Part shown: piece after piece, positions 1 to 11,756 of the stretch | Layout of the letters: each line of letters starts with the position of its first letter | Numbering within the stretch: position 1 is the stretch's first letter | Assembly (NCBI GenBank): GCA_018902385.1 | Contig: JABSSW010000036.1 | Coordinates: 1 to 64,000 of the forward strand | Reading direction: 5' to 3' | Source: Physcia stellaris | Taxonomy: Eukaryota > Ascomycota > Lecanoromycetes > Caliciales > Physciaceae | Length of the DNA: 64,000 nt | Program-made: the position numbers and the translations under genes | Notes under the pieces: generated by a model | The model's input: only the letters and a program-made list of their open reading frames with translations | What the model was told of the DNA's origin: nothing | Database searches by the model: none

Positions 1-3000
1 TGATTTTTAAATACATCGATTTTTCATTTTTATGAACACAAAAATTCAAACGTTTTCGAATACATTCGATATAATATTTGAAAAAATAAACGTAAATAAA
101 TTGAAAATCAATGCGAATTAATATTTTATTAAATAACGACAAATCATCGTCGTTCAATAATTAAAAAACAAAATCGTCGAACATATTCACATTCGACGTA
201 AATTCAACGTTATTATTTTTTTTCGATTACGAAAAATTTTTAAATTATTCGATATCATTTACGTCGATGCAAATCATGATCGCAATATTCGACGTCAATA
301 CAACGATTTTAAAATGAAATTTTCGAAAGTGTACAACGAATTCTATTCAAAGTTTTTATTATTGATTAATCAATTATTCAACAAATTTGATGACGACAAA
401 ATTTATGACTTGAAAAAAAACTTATCGTTAAATTCAAATTGATTATGAATAATTTGAATAATTTCATTTCGTTTGATGTTTTCATCGAAAAATTCAAAAC
501 AATCGATAATCGTCGTCGACGTATTCAAAATGACAACGATAATTTTTCAAATTTTCGAATCATAAACAAACATTTCGAATTCGTCAAAACGAAAAATATT
601 TGCGAAATTGATCATCATTATATCAATTCAATCGAGAAGAAAATTTACAAAATTGTCATAATTCGTTTTTCTGTAAAAAAGAAACGCCGTCGCTGTGATA
701 ATTTAAAACATTGATGAAAAACGCAAATCGAATAAATCATTGTTTGAATGAATAAACGATTTGATTAAAAAAAAAATATTCAATTTTCAAAATATTGCAA
801 CAATTTTCGATTATGCGAAATAATATTTTCATTGTTTTTCTTTTTGACGAGTCGAAAAATTAATTATTTTTTTTTCGAAAACGCGAAAATTATCAAAATT
901 TGTTCACGAAATTTTCAGATAACATTTTTAATCTAATTTCTTTGTAAATTTTAATTAAAAAATAAATTTGTTTTTTGACAGTCGAAAATCATGATTCATG
1001 ATTTAATTGATATCGATATTTTTGAATACGTTTTCATTAATGAAAAAATTGCGCAAAAAAATATGTCATAAATTAAAATTAATTTCAATATTTTTATCGA
1101 AATTCAAAAAGTTTTTAATTTCGAAGAAACAAAAATCAAATCTATTATTTATCAAATATTGTTCAAATGACGATACAAAATCATTCAGAATTTTTCGTTT
1201 TTGTTTATCATCAAAATAAACAACGTTCGTTGATTTTAAAAAAATTTTGAATGAACAAACATGAAATAATTTTCAACATGATCAATGACGAATGTTATTT
1301 CATTTCAAATCGTGTGATTATGACGAAACATTTTTTTTCGTTTCGTTCGTCGATATTTCAAAAGTTGTTTAATTAAACAAACAATTGAATAAAACATTCT
1401 ATTTGTCGTTTTTGAACGATTTTTAACGTCGATTTTTTTTACGAACGTTCAAAAATATCAAATATTTCAAAAACGATCAATTTCGTTTTCGTTTCGATCG
1501 ATTTTTTCGCTTTATCGTTGAAAATGAATCGAAAAAAATCGTCGTTAAAAAATTTTGAGTTTCGATTTCAAATATGCCATCGAAAAAATAAACAAAAATT
1601 ATTTTTCGAATAAATTTTTCAAAAAAAAACGAAAAATAAAAACAATACGCGAAATTCAAAAATCGAATTTGATCAACGTTTCAATAAAAAATTCGATTTA
1701 TTCAAAAATCTACGCGACGTTTTAGTCGAAAATTTAAAATTACGATTTTCGAACATGAAAACGACGAACAAAAATTTCGATTTTGACGCATAATTAAATG
1801 TCGTTTTTATTGACGCGATTGTTTTTCAATCGTTAACGAAATTTAAAAAAAAAAAAATCAAAACATTTTTTTGATTATGAAAAACTAAACGAAATTATCG
1901 ACAACGTCAAAAAAATTTGATCAAAATAGAAATTGATTTCGATTTGAATTTCAAAAAAGTTTTTAAAATCATGAAAACAATCGTCGAAAAATTGAAACGT
2001 AAAATTTTGAATTTTTTAAACGATTCGAAAACGTATTGATTCGAAAAAATCGACAAATTATTTTCGCATAAATTTTACGATCACAAAATCGAATTGACGA
2101 AAAATTCGAATCAATTATTTCGAAATCGAGTTTATTTTTTATCGTTTAAAAATTCGAAATTTTTGAAATATTTACACGATAATTTTCAAAAAAAATTATC
2201 AATTCAAACAAAACGTTTTATGTTTCGTTCATTTTATTCGTCGTCAAATCGAACGAACAGTTTCGTTTGTGTATCGATTATCGAAAATTGAACGTTATAA
2301 TCAAACGTAATAGTTATTTTATTTCGTTGATGAAAAAATTCTGTTAAAATTATCGATTGTAAATACTTGTTCAAATTGAATATTATATTTGTTTTCAATA
2401 AATTTCGAATGGTCACAAAACGAAAATTTTAAACTATTTTTATATGTTTGCTAGACGTCTACAAATATCATGTATTGTTTTTGAATTAATCAACGATTGT
2501 TTTAATCGACGACATTACATTAAACGATTTGTTGTTCGAATACAAAATCATTTTGTCAAATGTATTTGAATGATTTTTTTTTTTACAACAAAATTCGAAA
2601 ACAACATGAACGACATTTAACAAATATTTCAAAAATTAAAAAAAATCGAATTTCAAATCGATATCAAAAATGAGTTTTTCAAACGAAAATTTTCTTTTTC
2701 GACGTCATATTGTCGACAAAAAATTTGATTTTGTGAATTTGAAAAAAATACAAAATATTGTCAATTGAATTTTTTTTTTTCAAAAAAATGCAAACGTTCG
2801 TAAATTTTTGCAATTTTTATCGACGTTTCATCAAAACATTTTCGAAATTCGTCAAATTTTTTTGAATGATCAAAAAAAAATTGATTTCGATGAATCGATT
2901 TGATAACGAAACGTTCGAAATTTTGAAAAACAAATAATCGAAATTTCAATTTTTCGACATTACGATCGCAATCGTAAAACAATTTTAAAAATCGATTTTT

Positions 3001-5170
3001 CGAATTGATGTTTAAATGAATTTTTTTCAATACGACGACGACGAGATTTTTCATTCGATAATTTTTTTCAACAAAAAATGATTTTTGTCGAAACGCAATT
3101 ACGAAATATATGACAAGAAATTTCTAATTATTATTCGAAATTTGAACGATTGAAAATTCGAATTCGAAAATATCGACGAACTCGTCGAAATTTACATCGA
3201 TCACAAAAATTTGAAAATTTTTATGACAAACAAAAAAATTCATTTTTCGTCAAACGCGTTTTCGAGATTTTGATTGATTACAACATCAAAATTCAATTCA
3301 ATTCGACGTCAAAAATGTTTAAATTTGATTTTGTTTTGACTCGAATGTTTGAATTTCGTTCAACGAAAACGACGAAAGAAAATTCTATCGAAAACAAATT
3401 TTGTTTTTTTTTTCGATTACAATTTTGTTCAATAAACGCGATAAATAATTTGTACAAACGTTTCATGCAAATCAATTCGAAAACGAAAATTGTTTAAATT
3501 AATCATTGTCAAATTTTGATCGATGATCAAATTATCAACGAAAAATAAATTTGCGCGATTGTTCGATCGAAATGAAATTTTATTTAAAAACGAAAATTTC
3601 TGAATATCAAATCGATTAAATTTTATGATTGAAATAATTCGATGACGTTCACGATCAATTTTCTGTGCGCATTCGTATTGAATCGTATTAATAAAAAAAA
3701 AATCATTAAACGTTATTATTGATTTAATATGAAATTATTTATCAAACGTTATATTCGTAATTGTCACAAATGTCAAACGATCGAAATTTTCACACGATTG
3801 ATCGTCACGAATTATTAATTTCATTGTCGATTTCTAATCAACGATGAATTGATATATCGATTTGAATTTTATAATCGAATTGTTTGATTTCAAAAACAAC
3901 AATGTCATTTGTATTATCATCGATCGTTTGATTCAAAAACGTCATTACGTCTTTTGATCGACGACGATATTCGAATTCAAATTTGTGTCAAAATATTGAT
4001 ACATTACGTATTTCGTACTCATGAATTATTTTTTTCATTATTTCAGATCGAAATGATCAGTTCGTAAATCGTGTTTGAAAATTTTTTTGTAAACGATTAA
4101 AAATCAAATGTAAATTGTTCAAAAATTGTTTTTCAATTTGAAATTGATTTATCAAATCGAACGAATCAATCAAAATATCGAAATTTGATTACGTTTGTAT
4201 TGCAATTATCGTCAAAACGATCAATGATTGAATAAATATCATGAAATTCGTTGACAATAACGATGTTTCAACAATCATCGAATTCATTTCATTTTTTCAT
4301 CAATAAAAATATCATTTTCGAACGATTTTCGAATCAAATCTAAATGACACGAAATTACAAAAAAACGTTTGTTGATTAAACAAAACGAATTCATTGTCGA
4401 AAAATGAATCGTATCATCGAATATGTCAAAATCAATATTGTCGATGCAAAACAAAAAATGATTGCTCGAATCAACAAATTTCGTTTGTTTATAAATTTTG
4501 AAATAGAAAATTATTTTTGATTAAATCGTCGTTATATAAAGACGATTCGTTCATCAAACAAACTCGATGACAAAAAGCTGAATTCATACAAAATGATCAA
4601 GAAAAAAAATTTCGTTTATGAGTTGAAATTGCTCGACGACATGCACATTCATTCAATATTTCATTTTTGATTGTTAAAAAAGAATTCTAGAAATTCGTTG
4701 AAAAAGTAACATAACGATTTTTCAAAATCAATTATTGTCGACGAAATGTTTGAATGAAAAATCGATAATATATTGCAATTTCGATATCATTATCATCGAT
4801 TACAATATCGTTGCAATTGATTCGAATGAAAATTTTACGATCGCACATGATATTACGTCGACGACGACGAATTTCAGAATGTTCAAAACATCGTGAATGT
4901 TTTTCACGAAATCAATTCAAAGACAACAAAATCTGTTTTGCGAAATGACTAAATCGTGAGTTTTGTTGTTTATGATCGATCAAAAAACGTTAACATTCAA
5001 TTCGTTACTCATTTTCAAATTGATTCAAATGATTTTTTTTAATCATTTTAATCATTCGTTTCGTTTTCATTTCGCGTTGTTTACAGTCAAAATTTACGTC
5101 GCATGAAGAATTAAATCGTGTCAAAAACATTTTCAAAAATTGTCGTTCGATTTTATTGAATTATGAATGA
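1..5170 (+). mobile_element. Gypsy (Ty3) chromovirus remnant, copy A, cut by window start
   Basis: This is an AT-rich fossil of an LTR retrotransposon on the plus strand. The order of pol remnants is recognisable and matches copy B (6833-16622): aspartic protease near 990-1260, reverse transcriptase near 2050-2750, RNase H near 2900-3350, integrase from about 3700 (zinc-finger piece RNCHKCQ near 3750) and a chromodomain near 4740-4920. Gag would lie in 1-900 but is barely recognisable. It is badly broken, with interruptions throughout every domain, so it is old. I could not identify its LTRs; the left one would lie outside the window. The right limit is where similarity to the 3' end of copy B fades. 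It is related to copy B but not the same family. C occurs almost only in CpG and CpA. Confidence 0.8.
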
Positions 5171-5899
5171 TGTAAAATGTCATGCAATGATATAAATAAA
5201 CAACAAAATGTCAAAGAAAATTCGAACATTTATCAACAAATCAACAAAATTCTCAATTGCTTATTAATGATTGACGAAACTATTTGTAAAATTTTTGCGA
5301 AATATTTGTTTTTCAAAAAATTTAATACATGCATATTTCGCTGAATGCAATGTACGAATCGACTGTCGTATATGCGATAATATCGACGAGTTAATCGTAA
5401 TGACAAAAAATTTGTCAACATGATCAAATTGTTCGTTTTTTGATATCAATTTGATGTTGCAAAAATTTTCAAAATTGTTGACGCGTTTAATTGTTTGTTT
5501 ATTAATGTTCGTCGAAATTATTTTTAACGAATTGTATAAATTAATCATTTTTCACGATATTCATTACATTCACGTTTTGTCGCATGCAATGTACACATCA
5601 ATTTTCGCATACGCGAAAATATCAAGATTTTGAACATTGTTACGATGATTTTATTAACATGATCAGATTGTTCATTTCATCGTAAATCGATTTGATGTTT
5701 TCACGATTTTTGACGAATCGATTTCGCGAACGAAATCAATTTCACAACATTTCGAATTTATTTGTTCATTTCATCAATCATTCAATTCAACGTTATTCAA
5801 TAACGTATCTAAATCGCGCAAAACGTTCATCGTTAAAAACAAAAAAATTCAATTGATCGTTTCGAGACGAAATTGAAAAAAAACGAGAAATAATGTGAC
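5171..5899. repeat. AT-rich unassigned stretch with a diverged duplication
   Basis: No gene is visible. Segments 5338-5486 and 5580-5720 resemble each other (shared GCAATGTAC, then an AAATATC/GATAATATC block, then AACATGATCA and TTTGATGTT), so the region holds a diverged direct duplication spaced about 240 bp. It may be the LTR zone of copy A or the 5' half of the adjoining LINE, including its endonuclease region; I cannot decide. Short open frames here look like chance products of the base composition. Confidence 0.35.
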
Positions 5900-6832
5900 G
5901 AGCGTATATCGAATTCAATATTTAACAAAATTAACATCGAATTAACATCGTTATTTTATCACATCGAGTGTTAAAATCGAAATTCGTTTTGACGCATTCA
6001 AAAGATGAAATTTTCGACATATGTTTTTGCAAATTTCATGTATTTGTTTCTCATTTCGATATTCTCGTGTAATTATGTAATAATATCATATTTCTGCATA
6101 ACATTTCACATTATCGAAACGAATATCGACAAAAAAATGAACAATTATTCGAATCATCGTTCGATTAAAACGACATTGAATTTACGAACGAAAACGATCG
6201 AAACAAAATGCACAAAAATTTGAAAAAAAACGAACGTAAACGTTTTTCGAAAAAAATTACAAATCAAAATAACGAACAATGAAACGTTTTCGTTATCGAA
6301 AAAAATATTTAACAATCGAGCAAACGAAATCGATAAACAAATAAAAAAATTGATGAAAACAATTCAAAAAATCATCGAAATATTCATTTCGTTCAACAAA
6401 TCGAACGTATATTCGAAATCGAAATTTATTGAAAAATGCAAACAAATTTCGAAAACGACAAAAACGATTAAAAAAAAATCAACGCAAAAACGAAATCGAA
6501 AAACTGTAAATATTATACAAAAAAATCAAAAATTATTTGAATCGCGTCGTCGTCAAAATCATGAAAATACAATACAGAAAAAAAATCGAGAAAAAATGCG
6601 ATACATCAAATAATATGTAAAAAAATTGCAAATAAACAAAAAACAAAATTTCGAAAAAAATTTGCATGTCAATTTTACACGATCATTCATTCATGTTATC
6701 AAAAACGAATTCAATCAAAAAAACAATCATATTTTTGAAAAAAAAAATTTCGTCGTCGTCAACGATAATTTTAACGAATATACAAAAAATTACATACAAT
6801 CAAAATTTGAAATTGAAAAACATACAATTTCA
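5900..6832 (+). mobile_element. Tad1-type LINE, 5' piece (endonuclease end and linker)
   Basis: Translated pieces on the plus strand fit the middle of ORF2 of a fungal Tad1-clade LINE. Around 6130-6180 a NHRSIKTTLNL segment fits the SDH...R end of the apurinic endonuclease. About 6240-6620 fits the basic linker. The last 120 bases (frame of 6666) read FLKKKISSSS...FHVT, the segment that precedes the RT domain in this family. The frame stops at the chromovirus insertion and resumes at 16628, so this piece and 16623-19396 were one element. TTTCA at 6828-6832 is the left copy of the chromovirus target duplication. The LINE is heavily mutated, with many stops. Its true 5' end is unclear and may lie upstream of 5900. 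Confidence 0.65.
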
Positions 6833-7069
6833 TGTTACGAGTATGTCTGGCAGATAGATCTGACAAATAGATAATTGATATAATAAATGATTAAACAAAT
6901 ATGTTTGAATCGAATTATGTTTTAATTTTTTGACGAAATTAGCGTGATTTGAAATTTGACGCTCGCACATTGTTTGCAATTTTATCATTTTGTATCTATT
7001 TGTTTTTGCAGATTTATTGTTTTCGTCTAATTAATCAATAATACGTTTATTCAAACACGATTCATGATA
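6833..7069 (+). repeat. 5' LTR of chromovirus copy B
   Basis: This 237-bp sequence begins TGTTACG and ends ATGATA. It is repeated with no gaps at 16386-16622. The 5 bp before it (TTTCA) recur directly after the right LTR. Confidence 0.93.
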
Positions 7070-8717
7070 TTACAATAAATTTTCAATTTTATCGCTCGTC
7101 GTGATACGCGAACGTTCAAAAATAAAATTTCAAATCGATCAAATTCTTTTGACGAGACAAACGACGAAAAGTTTTGTTAATCAGACAAACGATCAAAAAC
7201 TTTTTTGACGAGACATTTGACGAAAATCGTGAAATAACAAATCGAATTTTCACGCAAACGACGATATTTTCGACGATAAAAAAAAATTGATTCGATTAAT
7301 TCTTTTTCTTTTATCATCTTTCAGCTCTTCATTTCTAGTTATGACTCGAAATCATCACGAAACAATTTTTTTTGAATTTTCTATTTCGATGAAACAACGT
7401 CTCAAAACACTACGTTTCAATGTGAATCGTATGTTACAAAAAATCAATGACAACTTTTTCGACGAGAATTTCGTCGAACAATTCAAACGTCGTCGATTTG
7501 TTTCAACGATCGAGTTCATAAAAATGAAAAATAACGAAATCATTCATTTTCTGAACATCGTCATCATCGATCAGTTGAAATGATGAATCAATCAAAAAAT
7601 CATCGATTTTTTGAAAAAATTTGATCGATTACGCATTGATCGTGACAACTATTTGAACGTTTTGATTCAATATCAAAATTTGTACAATATCGTCAACGTC
7701 GATCGTGACGAATTGATCAATACAAACGTTGAATTCGATAAAATTCGTAAAAAAATGAATACATTGAAAACTAATTACGAGCAAACGCGTGATCGACTTC
7801 TAGTCAAACAACACGATTACATTTTTCTCAAAAAAAATCATGACGTTTTGCTAGTCACGACTCGCGATCGTACACGAGATTTTGATAACGACGACGACGA
7901 CAACGACGACGAAATCAACGTAATCAATTTCTTCAATAAAAGCAAACGACGTTCAAAAATTCATTCAGATTTTTCTAAATTCATCGACGAAATGAAATTT
8001 ATTTGACGTGTTTGAAAAACAAAAATGCATGATAAAATGACGATCAACGTCGATCATTACGACACGAACATGATCGCAATCACTATTGTGATTGATTGAA
8101 TTGAAAATGATGTCGATAATCACATACAATCGATACGTGATATCGACATGAATCATTTCAAAAATTGACATATGATGTTGAAATTTTTGAATTTCATTTT
8201 CGAAAATTTTGATTTCAAACGCAATATGCGTATTCAATTTCGAACATTGATCATGAATATTCAAGATTTTCAATTTTTTTATTTCATTTTTTTTCGTTTT
8301 AGCAATTCAATCGATTATAGCGAAATCATCAAAATCGAAAAGTTGATGAACAAAATTTTCTGAAATTTGAAAAAAACGATGAATGTATATTCACATGAAT
8401 TCATCACGTTCGATGAAATTCGAATCATTTTGCAACAAATATACAATCGACAATCGAGTTTTCGAAAAGAAAAAATCGCGACACGTTAACAACGTTTTGA
8501 ATTGTTTCAATTCAAATCAATTTTTGTCGTTTCGATTTCGATGTTTTTTACGAAATTTGTTATTTCGATTCTTTTCGTGAAATTTGTCGCTCATTATCAT
8601 TTCAACGCTGAAATCAAAATTCGTGATTCGATGACAAACAAATTGATCGTCACGAACAAATGTTTCATTTGCGATGAAATCGATCACGTATGAAAAAAAT
8701 GCTCGAACGTTTACAAA

Positions 8718-8891
8718 TGTTACAGCCGTGCGTGGTAGTCGGTATTCATTAAACGAGGATTCTAAAACTAGGGAAAAAATATGTACAGATGGAGGCCGAA
8801 GTTGATATGTAGGGTCTGCGGGAGTCAAGCCCTAGTCACGTGTTCCTCCCAGCCCTGCGGCAAGCAATGCCTCCGGGGCACGCTCGTAACA
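8718..8891 (-). repeat. LTR of the nested element (3' LTR in element orientation)
   Basis: This 174-bp copy has the same length as 11583-11756 and is preceded by ACAAA. Short open frames inside it (for example from 8781) are not genes. Confidence 0.92.
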
Positions 8892-8928
8892 CTATCCCCC
8901 TCTCTCTGCAAGCTTCGTCCCGAAGCGA

Positions 8929-9669
8929 CTACCTCTCCCATATCCCTCCAATCGGCCGGCGGTTCAAGGGGTATCGTTGGCTGGGGCGTCGGTAGTCGAA
9001 CAGGCCATTGCGGAAGCTGGAATGACCGAAGCAGGTGCAACAAACGTGATCTGGGGGCGGAGATCGAAAGGACGGCGGAGACGTAGGCGGAGACGTAGGC
9101 CGAGGCCATGCGAATGAGGACCTTGACTGCAGGAATGAGGACCTTGTTGAGGACCTTGACTGCAGCGAGGTGTAGGAGAAGCCTGGCTTTTTGTATGGCG
9201 AGAAGGCCGATTTCTCTGGCAGGTAGGCCAGTAGGGTAGGGCGGCAGGGCGGAAGCGGTTCCGCAGGCATATGCTGCTGAAAACTCTTCGGATTTGGGCT
9301 TTTCAGACCCTGACTAATCGGTGCCTTCTGATTGGCTGCAGGCAGGAAGTAGGCGGTGATTCGTGACTGGTAGGTGGTAGGTGGGCGAGCGCCAGTGCTC
9401 TGCGGAGAAGGACGGCGCTTTTGGTGCTGCGGTAGGCCAAATGGGCTGGGCTTCCCACGAAACATGCGGACTAGGTCATGAATTGTAAGGTAGGGCTTCG
9501 AGGCCGATTTTCGAAGCATTGGTGTAGGTGTTGCTGGAGGAGTAAGGGGGCCATTGACTAACGCAGTCTCGGCGGGCTTTGATGCAGTCTCCACAGGCAT
9601 TGGTATGATTTTGGGTGTGGGCAATGGGAGACGCGAGCGCTTCGGTGTAGTGACTGGTTTTCGAAGCAT
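8929..9669 (-). CDS. Proline/serine-rich downstream ORF of the nested LTR element
   Basis: This 246-codon open frame overlaps the end of the gag-like ORF in another frame. It is rich in Pro, Ser and Arg. Recognisable blocks are YLTIHDLVRMFRGKP (about residues 59-73) and SRITAYFLPAANQ; near the end comes a short Cys/His-containing stretch (HVCCTCFGHSSFRNGL). Such blocks look familiar from retroelement-linked hypothetical proteins of leotiomycete genomes, but that is recollection I could not verify. No catalytic domain is visible. Its function is unknown; it may be an accessory part of the element. Confidence 0.5.
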   Translation of the reverse strand: MLRKPVTTPKRSRLPLPTPKIIPMPVETASKPAETALVNGPLTPPATPTPMLRKSASKPYLTIHDLVRMFRGKPSPFGLPQHQKRRPSPQSTGARPPTTYQSRITAYFLPAANQKAPISQGLKSPNPKSFQQHMPAEPLPPCRPTLLAYLPEKSAFSPYKKPGFSYTSLQSRSSTRSSFLQSRSSFAWPRPTSPPTSPPSFRSPPPDHVCCTCFGHSSFRNGLFDYRRPSQRYPLNRRPIGGIWER

Positions 9670-11321
9670 TGTTGTAGATGCTTCGGGCGGAGTAGGTGGA
9701 GGAGTAAGCGGTGCATTTCTGGGCCGTTCTGGGGTGTAACCGGCCTAGATATCGAAAATTTTGTTGTTGTTTTGGGTGAGGTTGGTGGAGTTGTTGTTGG
9801 TGAGGTTGTTGTTGAGGTTTTATCTCCCTCTCTATTGAAGCTTCGTCCCGAAGCGAATTTATCCACCTCCTTCGTTGCATGGTGTTGGCGGATGTGCTCG
9901 TGGAGTTTATTCTTTGAATCAAAGGCCCCCTCGCAGTGCTTGCAGACGGCCTTTTTGCAGACGGCCTCTTGAGTATGTTGCAATAACCGGGCCAATGACG
10001 AGAAAGACGCGGAGCAGGTGAGGCAGGAGTGATACTGAGGCGGGGGAGCAGCAGGCGGAGCAGAAGAAGAAGTCTGATTCGAAGATTTCGCAGGAGGTTT
10101 CGCAGGAAATGCAGTGGCCAAGGCTTCTAGCCACTCGCTTAGGCCCTTGGCGGTTTCGCTTTCGCTTTGTTGTTGTCTGTACCAGGCCAATGCAGGGCCT
10201 CGAAGGCATTCGGGCAACAGAGCCAGCAAATCTGACTCACGATATTGGTGTTGACCCTGCCGGAGTTGTTGCAAAAATCCCGCGGCCTCGCGAAACAGAT
10301 TGAATTCTTGAATATCACACAGCAGAGTTGGATCGAAATAACCGATATCTGCAGCAACGGGAGTGGGTTTGGCGGCCTCGGCTATAGCTTCTGGAGTCTC
10401 CTTTTCGAGTTGTAGGGCGAGCGGGCATTGAGGTGACTTTTGAAGATGCTCTTTTAGCGGTTCCTCGATGGGACCAAATAACTTGGCCGAGCACTCCATA
10501 CATCGTGCCATGGTCCAGACGTGAGTGCCACTGAATCCTGCAGCGGCCATGGCATCCTTGGATCCGGAGCACAGCCATGTGTCTAGACTCGATAGTCTGT
10601 CTTCGTATGTGCTCAGGGGTTTGGCGGGCGGAGCGGGAGCAGGAGGAGGTTCGGTTTTCGGCTTTTCAACGACATGCTTCGATTCGGCTTCTTGCTGGAG
10701 TTGTATGGCGAGCGGACAATGCGGTGCGTTCTGAAGATGCTTCTTCAACGGTTCGGGTGTGAAGTATCCACTGTATATTAACAACGAGCAGGTGGTGCAT
10801 TGCATGACGTTGGCATCTGAATCGTTTCCACCTCCTGAAAAGCCGGCGGCGGCCATGACTGCTTTGGAATGACGAGGTGTTTCCAGAAACCTTCGACAGG
10901 GTTTTAGGGTCGCTAATCGCTCTTCATATGTGGACAACGCCTTCAAAGGGGGGTTCGGGGCCCTATTGCCACAAGGGAACAGAAAAATAGAATTCATGGC
11001 GGGCGGATTGAGATCGAAAAATTGAGGAGTCTCCTGAACAGAAGCGGAGAGGACGCGTCGATTTGGCGTGCAAACGCGTATATTTTCGTCAGATATCTCG
11101 AGCTGTAATGGAGATGATGGGTGCTCGAGCGATTGCTGAAGGAGGATGCGATGCCGAGCAGGTAGGTATGTAGGTGTTGGTGACTCGTGCGGAGACAACG
11201 GGTTAATTTGGCGTGTAAACGTATGTATTTCAGACTGTTTCTCGGGCTGTAATGGAGGATGCTCGTACAATGGTTGGAGGAGGTTGCCGAGCAGGTAAAA
11301 GGTAGATGTTGGCTCGTGCAA
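9558..11321 (-). CDS. Gag-like protein with two BIR-like zinc motifs and C2H2-type fingers (nested element)
   Basis: This is a 587-codon open frame in the nested LTR element. Residues 132-204 and 239-301 are two related repeats. Each opens YE(E/D)RL and has AAAGFSG about 25 residues on, followed by a zinc-ligand set: C175-x2-C178-x16-H195-x6-C202 and C274-x2-C277-x14-H292-x6-C299. That spacing is the BIR (inhibitor-of-apoptosis repeat) pattern, with the AGF and P..H..C landmarks in place. Residues about 328-405 (FDPTLLCDIQEF...GPALAWYRQQ) resemble the capsid part of Ty3/Gypsy Gag. Residues 433-481 carry zinc fingers, the second a clean C2H2 (C460, C463, H476, H480/481). The tail is rich in Ser, Thr and Pro. 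I infer a particle or nucleic-acid-binding role; the BIR call rests on motif spacing alone. Confidence 0.7.
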   Translation of the reverse strand: MHEPTSTFYLLGNLLQPLYEHPPLQPEKQSEIHTFTRQINPLSPHESPTPTYLPARHRILLQQSLEHPSSPLQLEISDENIRVCTPNRRVLSASVQETPQFFDLNPPAMNSIFLFPCGNRAPNPPLKALSTYEERLATLKPCRRFLETPRHSKAVMAAAGFSGGGNDSDANVMQCTTCSLLIYSGYFTPEPLKKHLQNAPHCPLAIQLQQEAESKHVVEKPKTEPPPAPAPPAKPLSTYEDRLSSLDTWLCSGSKDAMAAAGFSGTHVWTMARCMECSAKLFGPIEEPLKEHLQKSPQCPLALQLEKETPEAIAEAAKPTPVAADIGYFDPTLLCDIQEFNLFREAAGFLQQLRQGQHQYRESDLLALLPECLRGPALAWYRQQQSESETAKGLSEWLEALATAFPAKPPAKSSNQTSSSAPPAAPPPQYHSCLTCSASFSSLARLLQHTQEAVCKKAVCKHCEGAFDSKNKLHEHIRQHHATKEVDKFASGRSFNREGDKTSTTTSPTTTPPTSPKTTTKFSISRPVTPQNGPEMHRLLLHLLRPKHLQQCFENQSLHRSARVSHCPHPKSYQCLWRLHQSPPRLR

Positions 11322-11582
11322 TTACCGAAGGGGTAAGTATGCCGAGCAGGTGGTTAGGAAGGCGGCCAATGGGGTTGTACGGCCTGCTGAATAAGGTTGT
11401 ACTGGTGGGCAGTTGATTCTGCAATTGGTAGGCCAGATATCTGGGCCTTGGTTGACTGATTCGGTAGCACCGTTTCTTGGTGGTGTTACTCAGTCCGTGT
11501 TGCCTTCCTTCGGCCACTGGTGGTTAAAGAGACGTATACAAGTACACGCCTCCTGTTGAATAGGAGTGGAGTTTTAGAATAA

Positions 11583-11756
11583 TGTTACAGCCGTGCGTGG
11601 TAGTCGGTATTCATTAAACGAGGATTCTAAAACTAGAGAGGAAATATGTACAGATGAAGGCCGAAGTTGATATGTAGAGTTTGCGAGAGTCAAGCTCTAG
11701 TCACGTGTTCCTCCCAGCCCTGCGGCAAGCAATGCCTCCGAGGCACGCTCGTAACA
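11583..11756 (-). repeat. LTR of the nested element (5' LTR in element orientation)
   Basis: This 174-bp direct copy of 8718-8891 is followed by ACAAA, the second copy of the target duplication. Confidence 0.92.

Larger units (their letters stand above)
8718..11756 (-). mobile_element. Short GC-normal LTR retroelement nested in chromovirus B (gag-like ORFs only)
   Basis: Direct terminal repeats of 174 bp (8718-8891 and 11583-11756) begin TGTTACAGCC and end CGTAACA. They are flanked by a perfect 5-bp duplication ACAAA (8713-8717, 11757-11761). A purine tract (minus strand, 8892-8908) abuts the left repeat, so the element reads on the minus strand, matching its ORFs. The 2.7-kb interior carries a 587-codon gag-like ORF and a 246-codon overlapping ORF. 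I find no protease, RT or integrase, so it looks non-autonomous and otherwise structurally whole. Base composition is near that of genes, unlike the AT-rich host, so it arrived after the host was mutated. Its LTRs differ at 9 of 174 sites, all transitions at CpC or CpT. Confidence 0.9.

Noticed and set aside
8781-9109. Open frames across the nested element's LTR
   Set aside because: They cross the LTR edge, disagree with the orientation given by the purine tract and the gag-like ORF, or are too short to support.
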